Shown piece by piece: positions 55,320-63,586 of a stretch of 64,000 bases of DNA. Numbering within the stretch: position 1 is the first letter of the stretch; the number at the start of each line of letters is the position of its first letter. Source of the stretch: JBBRVW01 sp038246545 (GTDB taxonomy: Bacteria; Actinomycetota; Actinomycetes; JACCUZ01); assembly GCA_038246545.1 (NCBI GenBank), contig JBBRVW010000001.1, positions 62,001 to 126,000 of the forward strand, in the 5' to 3' direction. The notes under the pieces are model-generated. The model had not been told where the DNA came from and did no database searches. It saw only the letters and a program-made list of their open reading frames with translations. The position numbers were made by a program, and so were the translations under genes.

Positions 55320-57536
55320 TCAGCGCCCGAGCAGGCGACGGACCGTATCGATGAGTTCGGCCTGATCGAACTCGCTCTTGAGCAGGTAGGCGCTGGCACC
55401 TGCGTCGAGCCCGGCCCGCTGGTCGGCCTCGTCGCCGCGCGAGGTCATGATCACCACGGGGACGTGCTCCCAGCCGCGGGTGGCGCGCAGCGTCCGGGTG
55501 AGCGTGAAGCCGTCCATGCCCGGCATCTCCACGTCGGACAGGACGAGGTCCACGGGGTCAGCGCGCAGGTGCGCGGCACCGTCCAGCCCGTCGACCGCGG
55601 TGCGGACCTCGTACCCGGCACTCTCGAGGATCACCCGCTGCAGCTCGCGGACGCCGACCGAGTCCTCCACCACGAGGACGGTGGGCCGGCTGCCGGTCGA
55701 GCGCTCACCGGGCAGGGCGGCACCACCCGCCGTCCGGCGTGGGGACGAGGTCGCGGTCGCCGGCGGGGCCGCCGTCGTGCCTGCGGTCGCGAGCTGACGG
55801 ACCGCGAGCTCGCGCACGTCGAGCACGAGCACCACGCTCCCGTCACCGTCGATGGTGGCGCCGGCGACGGTGGGCAGCCGGCCGAGGAACGGGCCGAGCT
55901 CCTTGACCACGACCTCGCGCTCGCCCTCCAGCTCGTCGACGGCAAAGGCGAGCAGGTCGCCGGGTCCGCCGTGCTGGACCACGAGCGCGGCCCGCGGGTT
56001 GCGTCCGCCCGGGACTGCCAGGACACCGCCGAGGTCGACCAGCGGCATGGTGCGGCCGTCGCGCGCGATCACCGGGACGCCGGCGACCTCGTGCCGTTCG
56101 GCGGTCGCCAGCCCGAGCGTCTCCAGCACGCCGGAGACCGGCAGCGCGTAGCGCTCGTCGCCGACCCGGGCGATGAGGCAGCGCAGGACGCCGAGGGTGA
56201 CGGGGAGGCTGATCGTGAAGGTCGTGCCGGCGCCGGGCACCGCGCGCACCTCGATGCTGCCGCTGAGGTCCCCGACGACGGTTCTCACGACGTCCAGGCC
56301 CACCCCGCGGCCGGAGGTGCGGGTGACCTCGTCACGGGTGGAGAAGCCCGGCGAGAAGAGCACCTGCAGCAGGGCGGGGCCGGAGGCTGCCGAGTCCGCC
56401 GGCAGGACGCCGCGGGCGACGGCCAGGGCGCGCAAGGCGTCTTCGTCCACACCACGGCCGTCGTCGGAGACCTCGATGACCACGGTGGAGCCGGCCGCCC
56501 GGGCGGAGACCGTGACGGTGGCCTGGGTCGGCTTGCCGGCCTGCACCCGGTCGCCGGGCGCCTCGCACCCATGGTCGATGGCGTTGATCACGAGGTGCCG
56601 CAGCGAGTCGGCGACGGCGTCCAGCACGCGGCTGTCCAGCTCGACGTCCTGCCCCAGCAGCACCAGGTGGACGTCCTTGGCCGGCTCGTCCGGGCCGCCG
56701 GCGGCCGAGAGCTCGCGCACCAGCTGGGGGAAGCCGGCGAGGACGCGGCGCAGCGGGACCATCGCCAGGCCCATCGCGCCGTCGCGGACGCCGGCCAGCC
56801 GGTCCTGCGCGTCGTCCGACCGGCCGAGCAGGTCGCGGCCGGCGGCTCCGAGCTGGTCGCCGACGGCGACCAGGCCGTGCAGCGCGTCCAGCAGGGCCTT
56901 GTCGGTGGTCGAGGAGAGCAGCTCACGCACGGTACGGGTGGCCCGCTGGTGCTCGACCGCCAGGCCGGCCACCTCGCGTCCGTGCCGGGCCAGCCGCCGG
57001 ACGTCGAGCTCGGCCTCCCCCACCACGTCGAGCAGGTCGTGCACGCGCCTGGTCGGCACGCGGATCGAGTCGCTGCGACCGGCCCGGGGGTCGGCGTCGT
57101 CGCCGTCCGCCGTCTCCTCCTCGGCCAGCCGCGGGACGACCACCGGGTCGTCTCCGGCCACCGCGCTGTCCAGCGCAGCCACCACGGCGGCGAGCTCGTC
57201 CGGCGACACCGGCCGGGGCGAGCCGGGCAGCGACCGGCCGATGCTCTCGGCCGAGACGAGCAGGACGTCCACGAGGTCCTTGCGCACAGCCAGCCGGCCG
57301 TCCTTGAGCGCGCCGAGCAGGTCCTCGGCGCGGTGCGCGACATCGACGACGCCGTCCAGGCCGAGCATCCGGGCCGAGCCCTTGACGGTGTGCGCGTCCC
57401 GGAACAGGCCCGCCACGAGCTGCCTCGGCGCCGGGTGCGCCTCGAGCTTCAGCAGCCCCTCGCACAGCGACGCCAGCCGGTCCTCGACCTCGGCGCGGAA
57501 GGTCGCGACCAGCTCCGGGTCGTCAGCCCACGACAT
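55320..57536 (-). CDS. cheA: Hybrid chemotaxis kinase CheA-REC
   Basis: 738 residues. It has an Hpt domain with the phospho-His about 48 (DAHTVKGSARMLG) and a dimerisation/linker region, but no obvious P2 domain. The HATPase follows (HLVINAIDHGCEAPGDR, DDGRGVDE, TSGRGVGLDVVRTVVG), then a CheW-like domain (about 480-600) and a C-terminal receiver with Asp about 668 (LVLSDVEMPGMDG). It phosphorylates itself and probably the REC-GAF protein. It is preceded by a perfect 17-base hairpin and a GGGGGCGG ribosome site. ATG 57536 is favoured over an upstream start because the Hpt domain begins here. Confidence 0.9.
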   Translation of the reverse strand: MSWADDPELVATFRAEVEDRLASLCEGLLKLEAHPAPRQLVAGLFRDAHTVKGSARMLGLDGVVDVAHRAEDLLGALKDGRLAVRKDLVDVLLVSAESIGRSLPGSPRPVSPDELAAVVAALDSAVAGDDPVVVPRLAEEETADGDDADPRAGRSDSIRVPTRRVHDLLDVVGEAELDVRRLARHGREVAGLAVEHQRATRTVRELLSSTTDKALLDALHGLVAVGDQLGAAGRDLLGRSDDAQDRLAGVRDGAMGLAMVPLRRVLAGFPQLVRELSAAGGPDEPAKDVHLVLLGQDVELDSRVLDAVADSLRHLVINAIDHGCEAPGDRVQAGKPTQATVTVSARAAGSTVVIEVSDDGRGVDEDALRALAVARGVLPADSAASGPALLQVLFSPGFSTRDEVTRTSGRGVGLDVVRTVVGDLSGSIEVRAVPGAGTTFTISLPVTLGVLRCLIARVGDERYALPVSGVLETLGLATAERHEVAGVPVIARDGRTMPLVDLGGVLAVPGGRNPRAALVVQHGGPGDLLAFAVDELEGEREVVVKELGPFLGRLPTVAGATIDGDGSVVLVLDVRELAVRQLATAGTTAAPPATATSSPRRTAGGAALPGERSTGSRPTVLVVEDSVGVRELQRVILESAGYEVRTAVDGLDGAAHLRADPVDLVLSDVEMPGMDGFTLTRTLRATRGWEHVPVVIMTSRGDEADQRAGLDAGASAYLLKSEFDQAELIDTVRRLLGR

Positions 57537-57556
57537 CGCGAACCGCCCCCGCGCGG

Positions 57557-57600
57557 TTGTCAGCCGCAGGACGCCGAATACCACGTCCTGCGGCTGACAA
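57557..57600. repeat. Perfect 17-base hairpin between receptor gene and cheA
   Basis: Arms 57557-57573 and 57584-57600 (TTGTCAGCCGCAGGACG and complement) pair perfectly around a ten-base loop. It starts 17 bases beyond the receptor stop and ends 20 bases before the cheA ATG. It could reduce read-through into cheA, protect the receptor mRNA end, or be a protein-binding site. Confidence 0.75.
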
Positions 57601-57617
57601 GTACCGGACCGCGGGGG

Positions 57618-59168
57618 TCACGAGACGCGGAACTGCTCGATCGAGGAGCGGAGCTCGGCCGCCAGGACGTTGAGCTGTGCGGCGGCCGCCGCGGACTGCT
57701 TCGAGCCCACGGCGTACTGCCGGGAGACGTCGGAGACCTGCGTCATCGCGGACACCACCTGGTCCGACGCCGACCGCTGCTGCTGGGTGGCGATCGAGAT
57801 CTCCTTGGCCGCGGTGGTGGTCTCGTCGACCATCCCGCTGATCCGCTCGAGCGCGTCGACGACCTCGCGGGCCAGCGAGGCGCCGCTGCGCACCTCCTTG
57901 GCGCCCTCCTCGCTGGCGAGGATCGTCGCGCTGGTCTCGGCCTGGATCTGGGTGACGATCGCCTGGATCTGGCCCGCTGACTCCTGGGAGCGCTCGGCGA
58001 GCTTGCGCACCTCGGACGCGACGACGGCGAAGCCGCGGCCGTGCTCGCCGGCGCGGGCGGCCTCGATGGCGGCGTTCAGGGCCAGCAGGTTGGTCTGGTC
58101 GGCGAGGTCGTCGATGACCGTGAGGATCCGGCCGATCTCCTGACCCTTCTCCCCCAGCGACAGCGCCCGGGTGGCGATGGTCGTCACCCGCTCGGCGATG
58201 GCGTCCATCGCGTTCACCGACGTGGCGACGGCCGTGCGGCCGTCCTCGGCGTGCCGGAGGGTCTCGGCGGCGTAGCGCGCGACGGACTCCGCGGTGTCGG
58301 CGATCTGCGCCGCGGTGGCCGCCAGCTCCTCGATCGTCGAGGTGGTCTCGGCGACCGCGGACGACTGCTGGGTCGCGCTCGCGGCGTGCTCCTCGGCCGT
58401 CGCGAGCAGCTCGCCGGCACTGGACGAGATCTGGTCGCCGCCGGAGCGGATCTGGTCGACCAGCTCGCGCAGGTTGAGCAGCGTGTTGTTGAAGGAGTCG
58501 GTGAGCGCGCGGACCGAGTCGTTCACGGCCGAGTCGGACTGGACGGTCACCGCGAGGTCGCCCTCCGCGGCCCGGGCCAGGACGTCGGACAGCTCGTCGA
58601 CGCGACGGCTGAGCTCGTCACGTTCCTCGGCGGCAACCCGGCGCTCGTCCCACACCGCCCCGCAGAGCATGCCCACGAACCACGTGATGCCCGGCCCCAG
58701 CGGCAGCACCAGGACGAGGAAGCTCACCTCCTTCGTGGTGATCGGCCCGGCGGCCACGATGGCGACGGTGGTGGCGCCGGTGGCGACGCAGCCGATGAGG
58801 AAGCTGCGGATACGTGACATGGAGACGGCGGCGATGAGCAGGGGCGCGGCCATGAGGGCCCAGTAGGGGCGATCGACCCCGCCGGTGCTGGCGACCAGCC
58901 CGGCGATCCAGATGATGTTCGCGACGATGAGCGCGGCCCGGTAGCGCTCGACCAGCAGCCGCTCACCGACGAGACGTTCACCGAACAGCGTGAGCGCCGC
59001 CAGGCCGCCGGCGCTCACCAGCCCGACCCCGACCCACAGGCCGGCCGACGTCAGCGAGTACGTCGCACCCGCCGCGTGGTCGAGCAGGACCGAGACAGCG
59101 GCGCCGACGAGGGTCACCGCGAGGGAGGCCGACGACGCGCCGTTGAGCCTCTTCCAGAAGTCCACCAT
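57618..59168 (-). CDS. Methyl-accepting chemotaxis-like receptor
   Basis: 516 residues. About six membrane helices fill residues 15-190, with no large outer ligand domain. A HAMP-like linker (about 195-250, LARAAEGDLAVTVQSDS) and the signalling coiled coil follow, with the conserved tip ILTVIDDLADQTNLLALNAA and IEAARAGEHGRGFAVVASEV. It likely senses the membrane state or an internal signal and controls CheA through CheW. CTGGAGGC precedes ATG 59168. Confidence 0.88.
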   Translation of the reverse strand: MVDFWKRLNGASSASLAVTLVGAAVSVLLDHAAGATYSLTSAGLWVGVGLVSAGGLAALTLFGERLVGERLLVERYRAALIVANIIWIAGLVASTGGVDRPYWALMAAPLLIAAVSMSRIRSFLIGCVATGATTVAIVAAGPITTKEVSFLVLVLPLGPGITWFVGMLCGAVWDERRVAAEERDELSRRVDELSDVLARAAEGDLAVTVQSDSAVNDSVRALTDSFNNTLLNLRELVDQIRSGGDQISSSAGELLATAEEHAASATQQSSAVAETTSTIEELAATAAQIADTAESVARYAAETLRHAEDGRTAVATSVNAMDAIAERVTTIATRALSLGEKGQEIGRILTVIDDLADQTNLLALNAAIEAARAGEHGRGFAVVASEVRKLAERSQESAGQIQAIVTQIQAETSATILASEEGAKEVRSGASLAREVVDALERISGMVDETTTAAKEISIATQQQRSASDQVVSAMTQVSDVSRQYAVGSKQSAAAAAQLNVLAAELRSSIEQFRVS

Positions 59169-59273
59169 GCCTCCAGGGCCGGATGAGCGGCACCGAGCCG
59201 TCACCGCTTCATCGGGCGTGCCGGCCGCGTTCTGTAGGCCGGACGGATGAACGTCTCGGCCCCCTCGGCACGC

Positions 59274-59792
59274 TCAGCTGCCGTGGCGGCGGCGGTCGAC
59301 CCGGTCGCGCAGCGCGAGCACCGCACCGGCGTCGAGGACGGCGACCGGACCGTGCCGGTCATTGAGCTGGCCCACCACCAGCAGGCCGGCGCCCGGCCCG
59401 AGGGTGGGGGGCGCCGGGGCCAGGTCGTCCAGGGCGCCGTCGAGCACGCCCGGAACGGCCTCGGCGACGAGCCCGAGCACCACGTCGTCGCGGGACAGCA
59501 CCACGAGCCGGGCACTGCTGGGCAACGGCACCACAGGGGTCGACAGGAGGGTGCGCAGGTCCAGGACGGGCAGCATCCGGCCGCGCCAGTTGGCGACACC
59601 GGACAGCCACGGCGGCGAGCCGGGGACCCGGGAGATGCCCGGGACCGCCGCCACCTCGGCCACGTCGGCCATGTCGACGGCGTAGCGCGACGAGCCCAGC
59701 CGGAGCAGGATGCCGCCGGCGGCGCGGCCGGCGACCGTCTCGACGTCGGCGAACGGCGGTGCCGCGGCCGTCAGCGTCGTCGGGGTGCCCAC
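59274..59792 (-). CDS. cheW: CheW-like coupling protein
   Basis: 172 residues, a single CheW domain: LLRLGSSRYAVDMADVAEV, GSPPWLSGVANWRGRMLPVL, DLRTLLS and LVAEAVPGVLD. It couples the receptor to CheA. The GTG is seven bases after the upstream DUF6113-like stop, and 105 bases separate it from the receptor gene downstream. Confidence 0.87.
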   Translation of the reverse strand: MGTPTTLTAAAPPFADVETVAGRAAGGILLRLGSSRYAVDMADVAEVAAVPGISRVPGSPPWLSGVANWRGRMLPVLDLRTLLSTPVVPLPSSARLVVLSRDDVVLGLVAEAVPGVLDGALDDLAPAPPTLGPGAGLLVVGQLNDRHGPVAVLDAGAVLALRDRVDRRRHGS

Positions 59793-59799
59793 ACCGCTG

Positions 59800-60195
59800 T
59801 CATCGGCCGCCCTCGGCGTCCGCTGAAGGCAGCCGGGCCGGAGGTCGCCCCCCGCGGACGTAGCGCGGGACGAGGCAGCCGACCGCGAGCACGAAGCCAC
59901 CGAGCAGCCACAGGTAGCCCACTGCCGACCCGGCGACCACGAGGTCACCCTCCGGCCGCTGGGTGCTGAGCAGCAGGACCACGACCAGCCAGCCCCCCAC
60001 CGCCGCCGCGGCACCCGGCCGGCCGGCGACCAGGCCGCAGGTGACGAAGACCGCGACGCTGAGCCCCCAGCCGACCAGCAGCCCCAGCGGCAGAGCGACG
60101 GGTTCCAGCGCGTGCCCGAAGGAGCCGAGCAGCCCGGCCGCGGCCCCGGCCAGCGCGGCCGGGACGAGCAGCAGGACTCGGACGGCGGCGGGCAC
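59800..60195 (-). CDS. DUF6113-like membrane protein
   Basis: 131 residues with four membrane helices and a short basic tail (RYVRGGRPPARLPS). In other actinobacteria similar small membrane proteins lie next to mshB, as here (with the FtsH-like gene between). It has a leaderless promoter and is upstream of cheW, so transcription of the chemosensory genes probably starts here. Function unknown. Confidence 0.75.
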   Translation of the reverse strand: MPAAVRVLLLVPAALAGAAAGLLGSFGHALEPVALPLGLLVGWGLSVAVFVTCGLVAGRPGAAAAVGGWLVVVLLLSTQRPEGDLVVAGSAVGYLWLLGGFVLAVGCLVPRYVRGGRPPARLPSADAEGGR

Positions 60196-60201
60196 CCCGG
60201 C

Positions 60202-60207
60202 ACCCTA
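60202..60207 (-). promoter_or_regulatory. -10 box TAGGGT, leaderless type, DUF6113-che operon
   Basis: TAGGGT, six bases, GTG 60195 on the minus strand; the best candidate promoter for cheW, the receptor and cheA. Confidence 0.55.
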
Positions 60208-60235
60208 CGGCGAGGGGATCCAGCCGCCGGCCGGC

Positions 60236-62254
60236 TCAGGCCTCCGGGCTGACCTCGGGCTGCGTGATGCGCAGGTCGATCGTCCGGTCCCCGATCGAGA
60301 AAGGACGGGGACCGGCGGCGGCAGCCTTCTCCAGCACCGCCGCGATCTCGCCGCCGATCAGCTCGTGCTTCTCCAGCAGGGCGTCCCGCAGGGCGGCGAC
60401 GAGGTGCTGGTTCGCGTCGAGCAGGCCACGCACCACCGTCTTCTGGCGCTGCAGCAGCTCCTCGACGCGGCGCCGGCCGTCGCTGTCGCCGAGCACCCGG
60501 CCGACCAGGTTGGTCTCGCTGAAGGCACCGTTCTGCACGGCGGCGTACGACACCAGGGTGTCGGTCATGCCGGCGGCGCCGACCATCTGCGCGGCGACGC
60601 CGGTCGCCTGCATGAGGTCGCCGGACGGGCCCGTGGACACGTCGCCGAAGAACAGCTCCTCGGCGACCTGGCCGCCCATGGCGATCTGGATCAGGCCGGT
60701 GAGCTCCTTGCGGGAGCGGGTGTAGACGTCCTCCTTGTCACCGTGCGCGAGCAGGCCGAGCGACCCGCTGCGCTTGATGATCGTGAGGATCTCCAGCCGA
60801 CGCTCCGGGGCGACGAGCCACGCGACGGTCGCGTGGCCGGCCTCGTGGGTCGCGATCAGCCGGCTCTCGTGCGCCGTGTAGGCGACCGGCTGCCCGAGCC
60901 CGACGTCGACCTGGAGCCGGGCGTGCTCGACGTCGGCCCAGGACATCCGCGGACGGCGGCCGCGGACGGCCTGGATCAGCGCCTCGTCCATCAGGCCCTC
61001 GAGCATGGCCGGGCTGTACCCCTGGGTGACGGCGGCGAGGGCGTCACGGCGCTCGTCGGTGTCCAGCTCCTCGTCGTGCGCCTTGCGGGCGAGGAAGTGG
61101 TCGATGAGCTGCCGCCGGCTGACCTTGGCGGGGAGCTCGAAGGTGAGTCGCCGGTCGAACCGGCCGGGGCGCAGCAGCGCCGGGTCGAGCTGGTCGGCGC
61201 GGTTGGTCGAGGCGATGAGCAGGATGTTGGCGGGCTTGCCGGCCGGGCCGGTGAGCTGGCGGTGCGGCGGCAGCAGCAGGTTGATCGCGTCGACGAGCTT
61301 TCCCACCAGCTTCTCGGAGCCGGTGGCCTCCTCGAACGACTGCATCTGGACCAACAGCTCGTTGACCCCGGCGCCGAGGTCACCACCCCCGGTGAACGGC
61401 GAGGTCGTGGCAGCGGGCGCGGCCGACAGCGACTGCGAGACCATCATCGGGAGCCCCTCGAGACCGCCGCAGCTCATGGGCAGCGACGCGACGGACGGTG
61501 CCGGGGTCATCCCGGACGCCATGCCGCTGCGGGCGTGACCGATCGCGTCGAACTCGTCGATGAAACCGACCGCGCCGCCGTGCTTGCGGGCGGCCTTGCG
61601 CAGGGTGCGGAAGTAGTTGCGCACCTTGCGCGCGGTCGCGCCCTGCAGGCCGGACTGGAAGGACGTGGCGGTCGCGAACAGGAACGGCACGCCGGCCTCG
61701 GCCGCGAGCGCCTTCGCCGTGTAGGTCTTGCCGGTGCCCGGGCCGCCCTCGAAGAGCAGGCCGCGGCGCGGCCGGCCGCCCATCTCGCGGGCGAAGCTGC
61801 GGTGGGCGAGGAACAGCTGCAGCGACTTGACGACCTCGTCCTTGACGACGTCGATGCCGACGACGTCGGCCAGCCGCGCGTCGATCTGCTCCGGGCGGAT
61901 CATCTGGTGCGGCGACCGGCCGGTGAAGAAGAACTGCCCGGCCAGCAGCAGGATGAGCGCGCCGAAGAAGAGTCCCGGCATGATGATCAGCGGGTCGACG
62001 TGCGGGAACTGAAGCAGGTCGACCGGGTTGCCCGCGGCGATGCGGTACCAGAGGTAGGCGACGACCGGGCCGCCCCACAGGACCAGCCGCAGCAGCCGGG
62101 TACGGCGCAGCTCCTCGCGCGACCGGCCCACGTCACCGCCGTCGGCGGTGGCCTCCAGGTCGACCAACCCGCCCACCGGGGTCGGCCGGTGCGCCGCGGT
62201 CCCGGCCTCGTCCTGCGATGACCTCTTCCCCAGCAACCGCGGCGTCCGCAGCAT
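60236..62254 (-). CDS. FtsH-like AAA zinc metalloprotease, divergent
   Basis: 672 residues. There are two membrane helices (about 75-130), then an AAA domain with Walker A GGPGTGKT (about 170-177), Walker B GFIDEFDAIG and the RPGRFDRRL second-region-of-homology. The protease domain has HEAGH near 470 and a third ligand Asp in STGPSGDL. It differs from housekeeping FtsH: the pore motif FVG is replaced (TSFQSGLQGA), and about 50 extra residues (Met/Ser/Pro-rich) lie after Walker B. GGAGGGG precedes ATG 62254. Likely a membrane protein quality-control protease with unusual substrate handling. Confidence 0.88.
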   Translation of the reverse strand: MLRTPRLLGKRSSQDEAGTAAHRPTPVGGLVDLEATADGGDVGRSREELRRTRLLRLVLWGGPVVAYLWYRIAAGNPVDLLQFPHVDPLIIMPGLFFGALILLLAGQFFFTGRSPHQMIRPEQIDARLADVVGIDVVKDEVVKSLQLFLAHRSFAREMGGRPRRGLLFEGGPGTGKTYTAKALAAEAGVPFLFATATSFQSGLQGATARKVRNYFRTLRKAARKHGGAVGFIDEFDAIGHARSGMASGMTPAPSVASLPMSCGGLEGLPMMVSQSLSAAPAATTSPFTGGGDLGAGVNELLVQMQSFEEATGSEKLVGKLVDAINLLLPPHRQLTGPAGKPANILLIASTNRADQLDPALLRPGRFDRRLTFELPAKVSRRQLIDHFLARKAHDEELDTDERRDALAAVTQGYSPAMLEGLMDEALIQAVRGRRPRMSWADVEHARLQVDVGLGQPVAYTAHESRLIATHEAGHATVAWLVAPERRLEILTIIKRSGSLGLLAHGDKEDVYTRSRKELTGLIQIAMGGQVAEELFFGDVSTGPSGDLMQATGVAAQMVGAAGMTDTLVSYAAVQNGAFSETNLVGRVLGDSDGRRRVEELLQRQKTVVRGLLDANQHLVAALRDALLEKHELIGGEIAAVLEKAAAAGPRPFSIGDRTIDLRITQPEVSPEA

Positions 62255-62389
62255 GTCCCCTCCAGCTCCTCGTGACGACCCCGTCCCGTCAGCGCGGAGC
62301 AGGAGAGGCATCACCCGGACGGAGCATCAGCCCCGGGGGCCGTCGTGCGATCACCTGGTCAGGCGGACGAGCATCTGCGGGAAGTCTCG

Positions 62390-62426
62390 CCCGGCACCGG
62401 GCGTACGGAACGCCCCGGTGCCCGGG
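62390..62426 (-). terminator. GC-rich hairpin after mshB
   Basis: CCCGGCACCGGGCG (62390-62403) pairs with 62411-62426 except for two bulged C. It lies 88 bases beyond the mshB stop and is the most likely terminator in this 259-base gap, which otherwise shows no gene. Confidence 0.5.
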
Positions 62427-62513
62427 TTCACCCGGATGCGAGATACGGGTCACCCGTTCGGCCCACTCACCCGCACCGTCGGTGACGCACCGTGAACGGT
62501 CGCGGCGTGCCGG

Positions 62514-63530
62514 TCAGCCGATCCCGGCGAAGAGGTCGGTCTCGCGGCCGTCGGCGTCACGCTCCGTGCCGGGCGTCCCCTGCACCAGCCGGTAGTGCTC
62601 GAGGCCCCACACCTGGTTGCCGAGGTTGTTGGACAGCGCGAAGAACGGCCCGTCGACGGTGATCTGGGTGGCATGCGCCCGCATCGCGGCCAGCTTGGCC
62701 TCGACGTGGTCCATCCCCTCGACGACCGCCGTGATGGCCGAGTCGGGGACGATGAAGCTCGGCAGGTCGTCGAGGTCCCAGTCGTCGAAGGACGTGTCGC
62801 CCGCCTCGCGCAGCTTCAGGACCCCGTCGCGCATGACCGACTCGGGCATCGCGTTCCAGTAGACCTTCGACACCTGCCACGGCTCGCGCGCCCCGTGCGC
62901 CGGGTCGGCGGCGAGCTCGACACCGCGCATCGCGGTGCGGTGCGCCTGGATGTGGTCGGGGTGACCGTAGCCGCCGTTCTCGTCGTAGGTGACGACGACC
63001 TGCGGGCGGACCTCGCGGATGACCTCCACCAGCAGCCCGGCGGCCTCGTCGAGGTCGGCCTGCCAGAACGTGTCCGGCCGGTCGTTGGTCGGCAGCCCCA
63101 TCATCCCCGAGTCGCGGAACCGGCCGGGGCCGCCGAGGAACCGGTGGTCGCGGACGCCGAGCGCCTCCATGGCGGTGGCCAGCTCTCCGACCCGGTGCCG
63201 GCCCAGCTGGTCTTCCTGGTCGGCGGCGAGGTGTGCGAGCCCGGGGACCAGCACCTCTCCCTCCTCGCCGAGGGTGCAGGTGACCAGGGTGACGTGCGCG
63301 CCCTCGGCGGCGTACCGCGCCATGGTCACGCCGTTGCCGATGGTCTCGTCATCGGGGTGGGCGTGCACCAGGAGCAGCCGCCGGGGCGAGTCGAGGACGT
63401 CCATGCTCGCCTCGGCTGCAGGGTCGAGCTGCTCGAGCACCGACTCGGCCTCCTGCAGCACCGCGTCCTCGGGCGAGCTGGGTCTGGCCTCGGGCTCCTC
63501 GGCCAGCGGGCCGTCGGGAGTCGTCGTCAT
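62514..63530 (-). CDS. mshB: GlcNAc-Ins deacetylase of mycothiol synthesis
   Basis: 338 residues, LmbE/PIG-L family. AHPDDET (about 57-63) and GHPDHI (about 195) give the zinc ligands and the catalytic Asp. The sequence follows MshB rather than Mca (LVTCTLGEEGEVLVPGLAHL, FWQADLDEAA). It removes acetyl from GlcNAc-inositol, the second step of mycothiol. An extra 45-residue acidic N-terminus precedes the fold, but a strong -10 box seven bases before ATG 63530 supports this start. Confidence 0.92.
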   Translation of the reverse strand: MTTTPDGPLAEEPEARPSSPEDAVLQEAESVLEQLDPAAEASMDVLDSPRRLLLVHAHPDDETIGNGVTMARYAAEGAHVTLVTCTLGEEGEVLVPGLAHLAADQEDQLGRHRVGELATAMEALGVRDHRFLGGPGRFRDSGMMGLPTNDRPDTFWQADLDEAAGLLVEVIREVRPQVVVTYDENGGYGHPDHIQAHRTAMRGVELAADPAHGAREPWQVSKVYWNAMPESVMRDGVLKLREAGDTSFDDWDLDDLPSFIVPDSAITAVVEGMDHVEAKLAAMRAHATQITVDGPFFALSNNLGNQVWGLEHYRLVQGTPGTERDADGRETDLFAGIG

Positions 63531-63537
63531 GGCGGCG

Positions 63538-63543
63538 ACCCTA
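63538..63543 (-). promoter_or_regulatory. -10 box TAGGGT, leaderless type, mshB
   Basis: TAGGGT, seven bases, ATG 63530 on the minus strand. Confidence 0.6.
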
Positions 63544-63574
63544 CCTGCGGCCGGCTGCCTTCCCGGCGCCTCGG

Positions 63575-63580
63575 TAGGTT
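63575..63580 (+). promoter_or_regulatory. -10 box TAGGTT, leaderless type, S9 peptidase
   Basis: TAGGTT, six bases, ATG 63587. Confidence 0.55.
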
Positions 63581-63586
63581 GGCCGG

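Noticed and set aside
55035..57980. Open frame of 981 codons on the plus strand
   Set aside because: It runs opposite cheA and part of the REC-GAF and receptor genes. It has no recognisable domain and arises from G+C-rich codon positions.
62255..62513. Riboswitch or small RNA in the gap after mshB
   Set aside because: Apart from one GC-rich hairpin no conserved riboswitch feature is visible; a terminator explains it.
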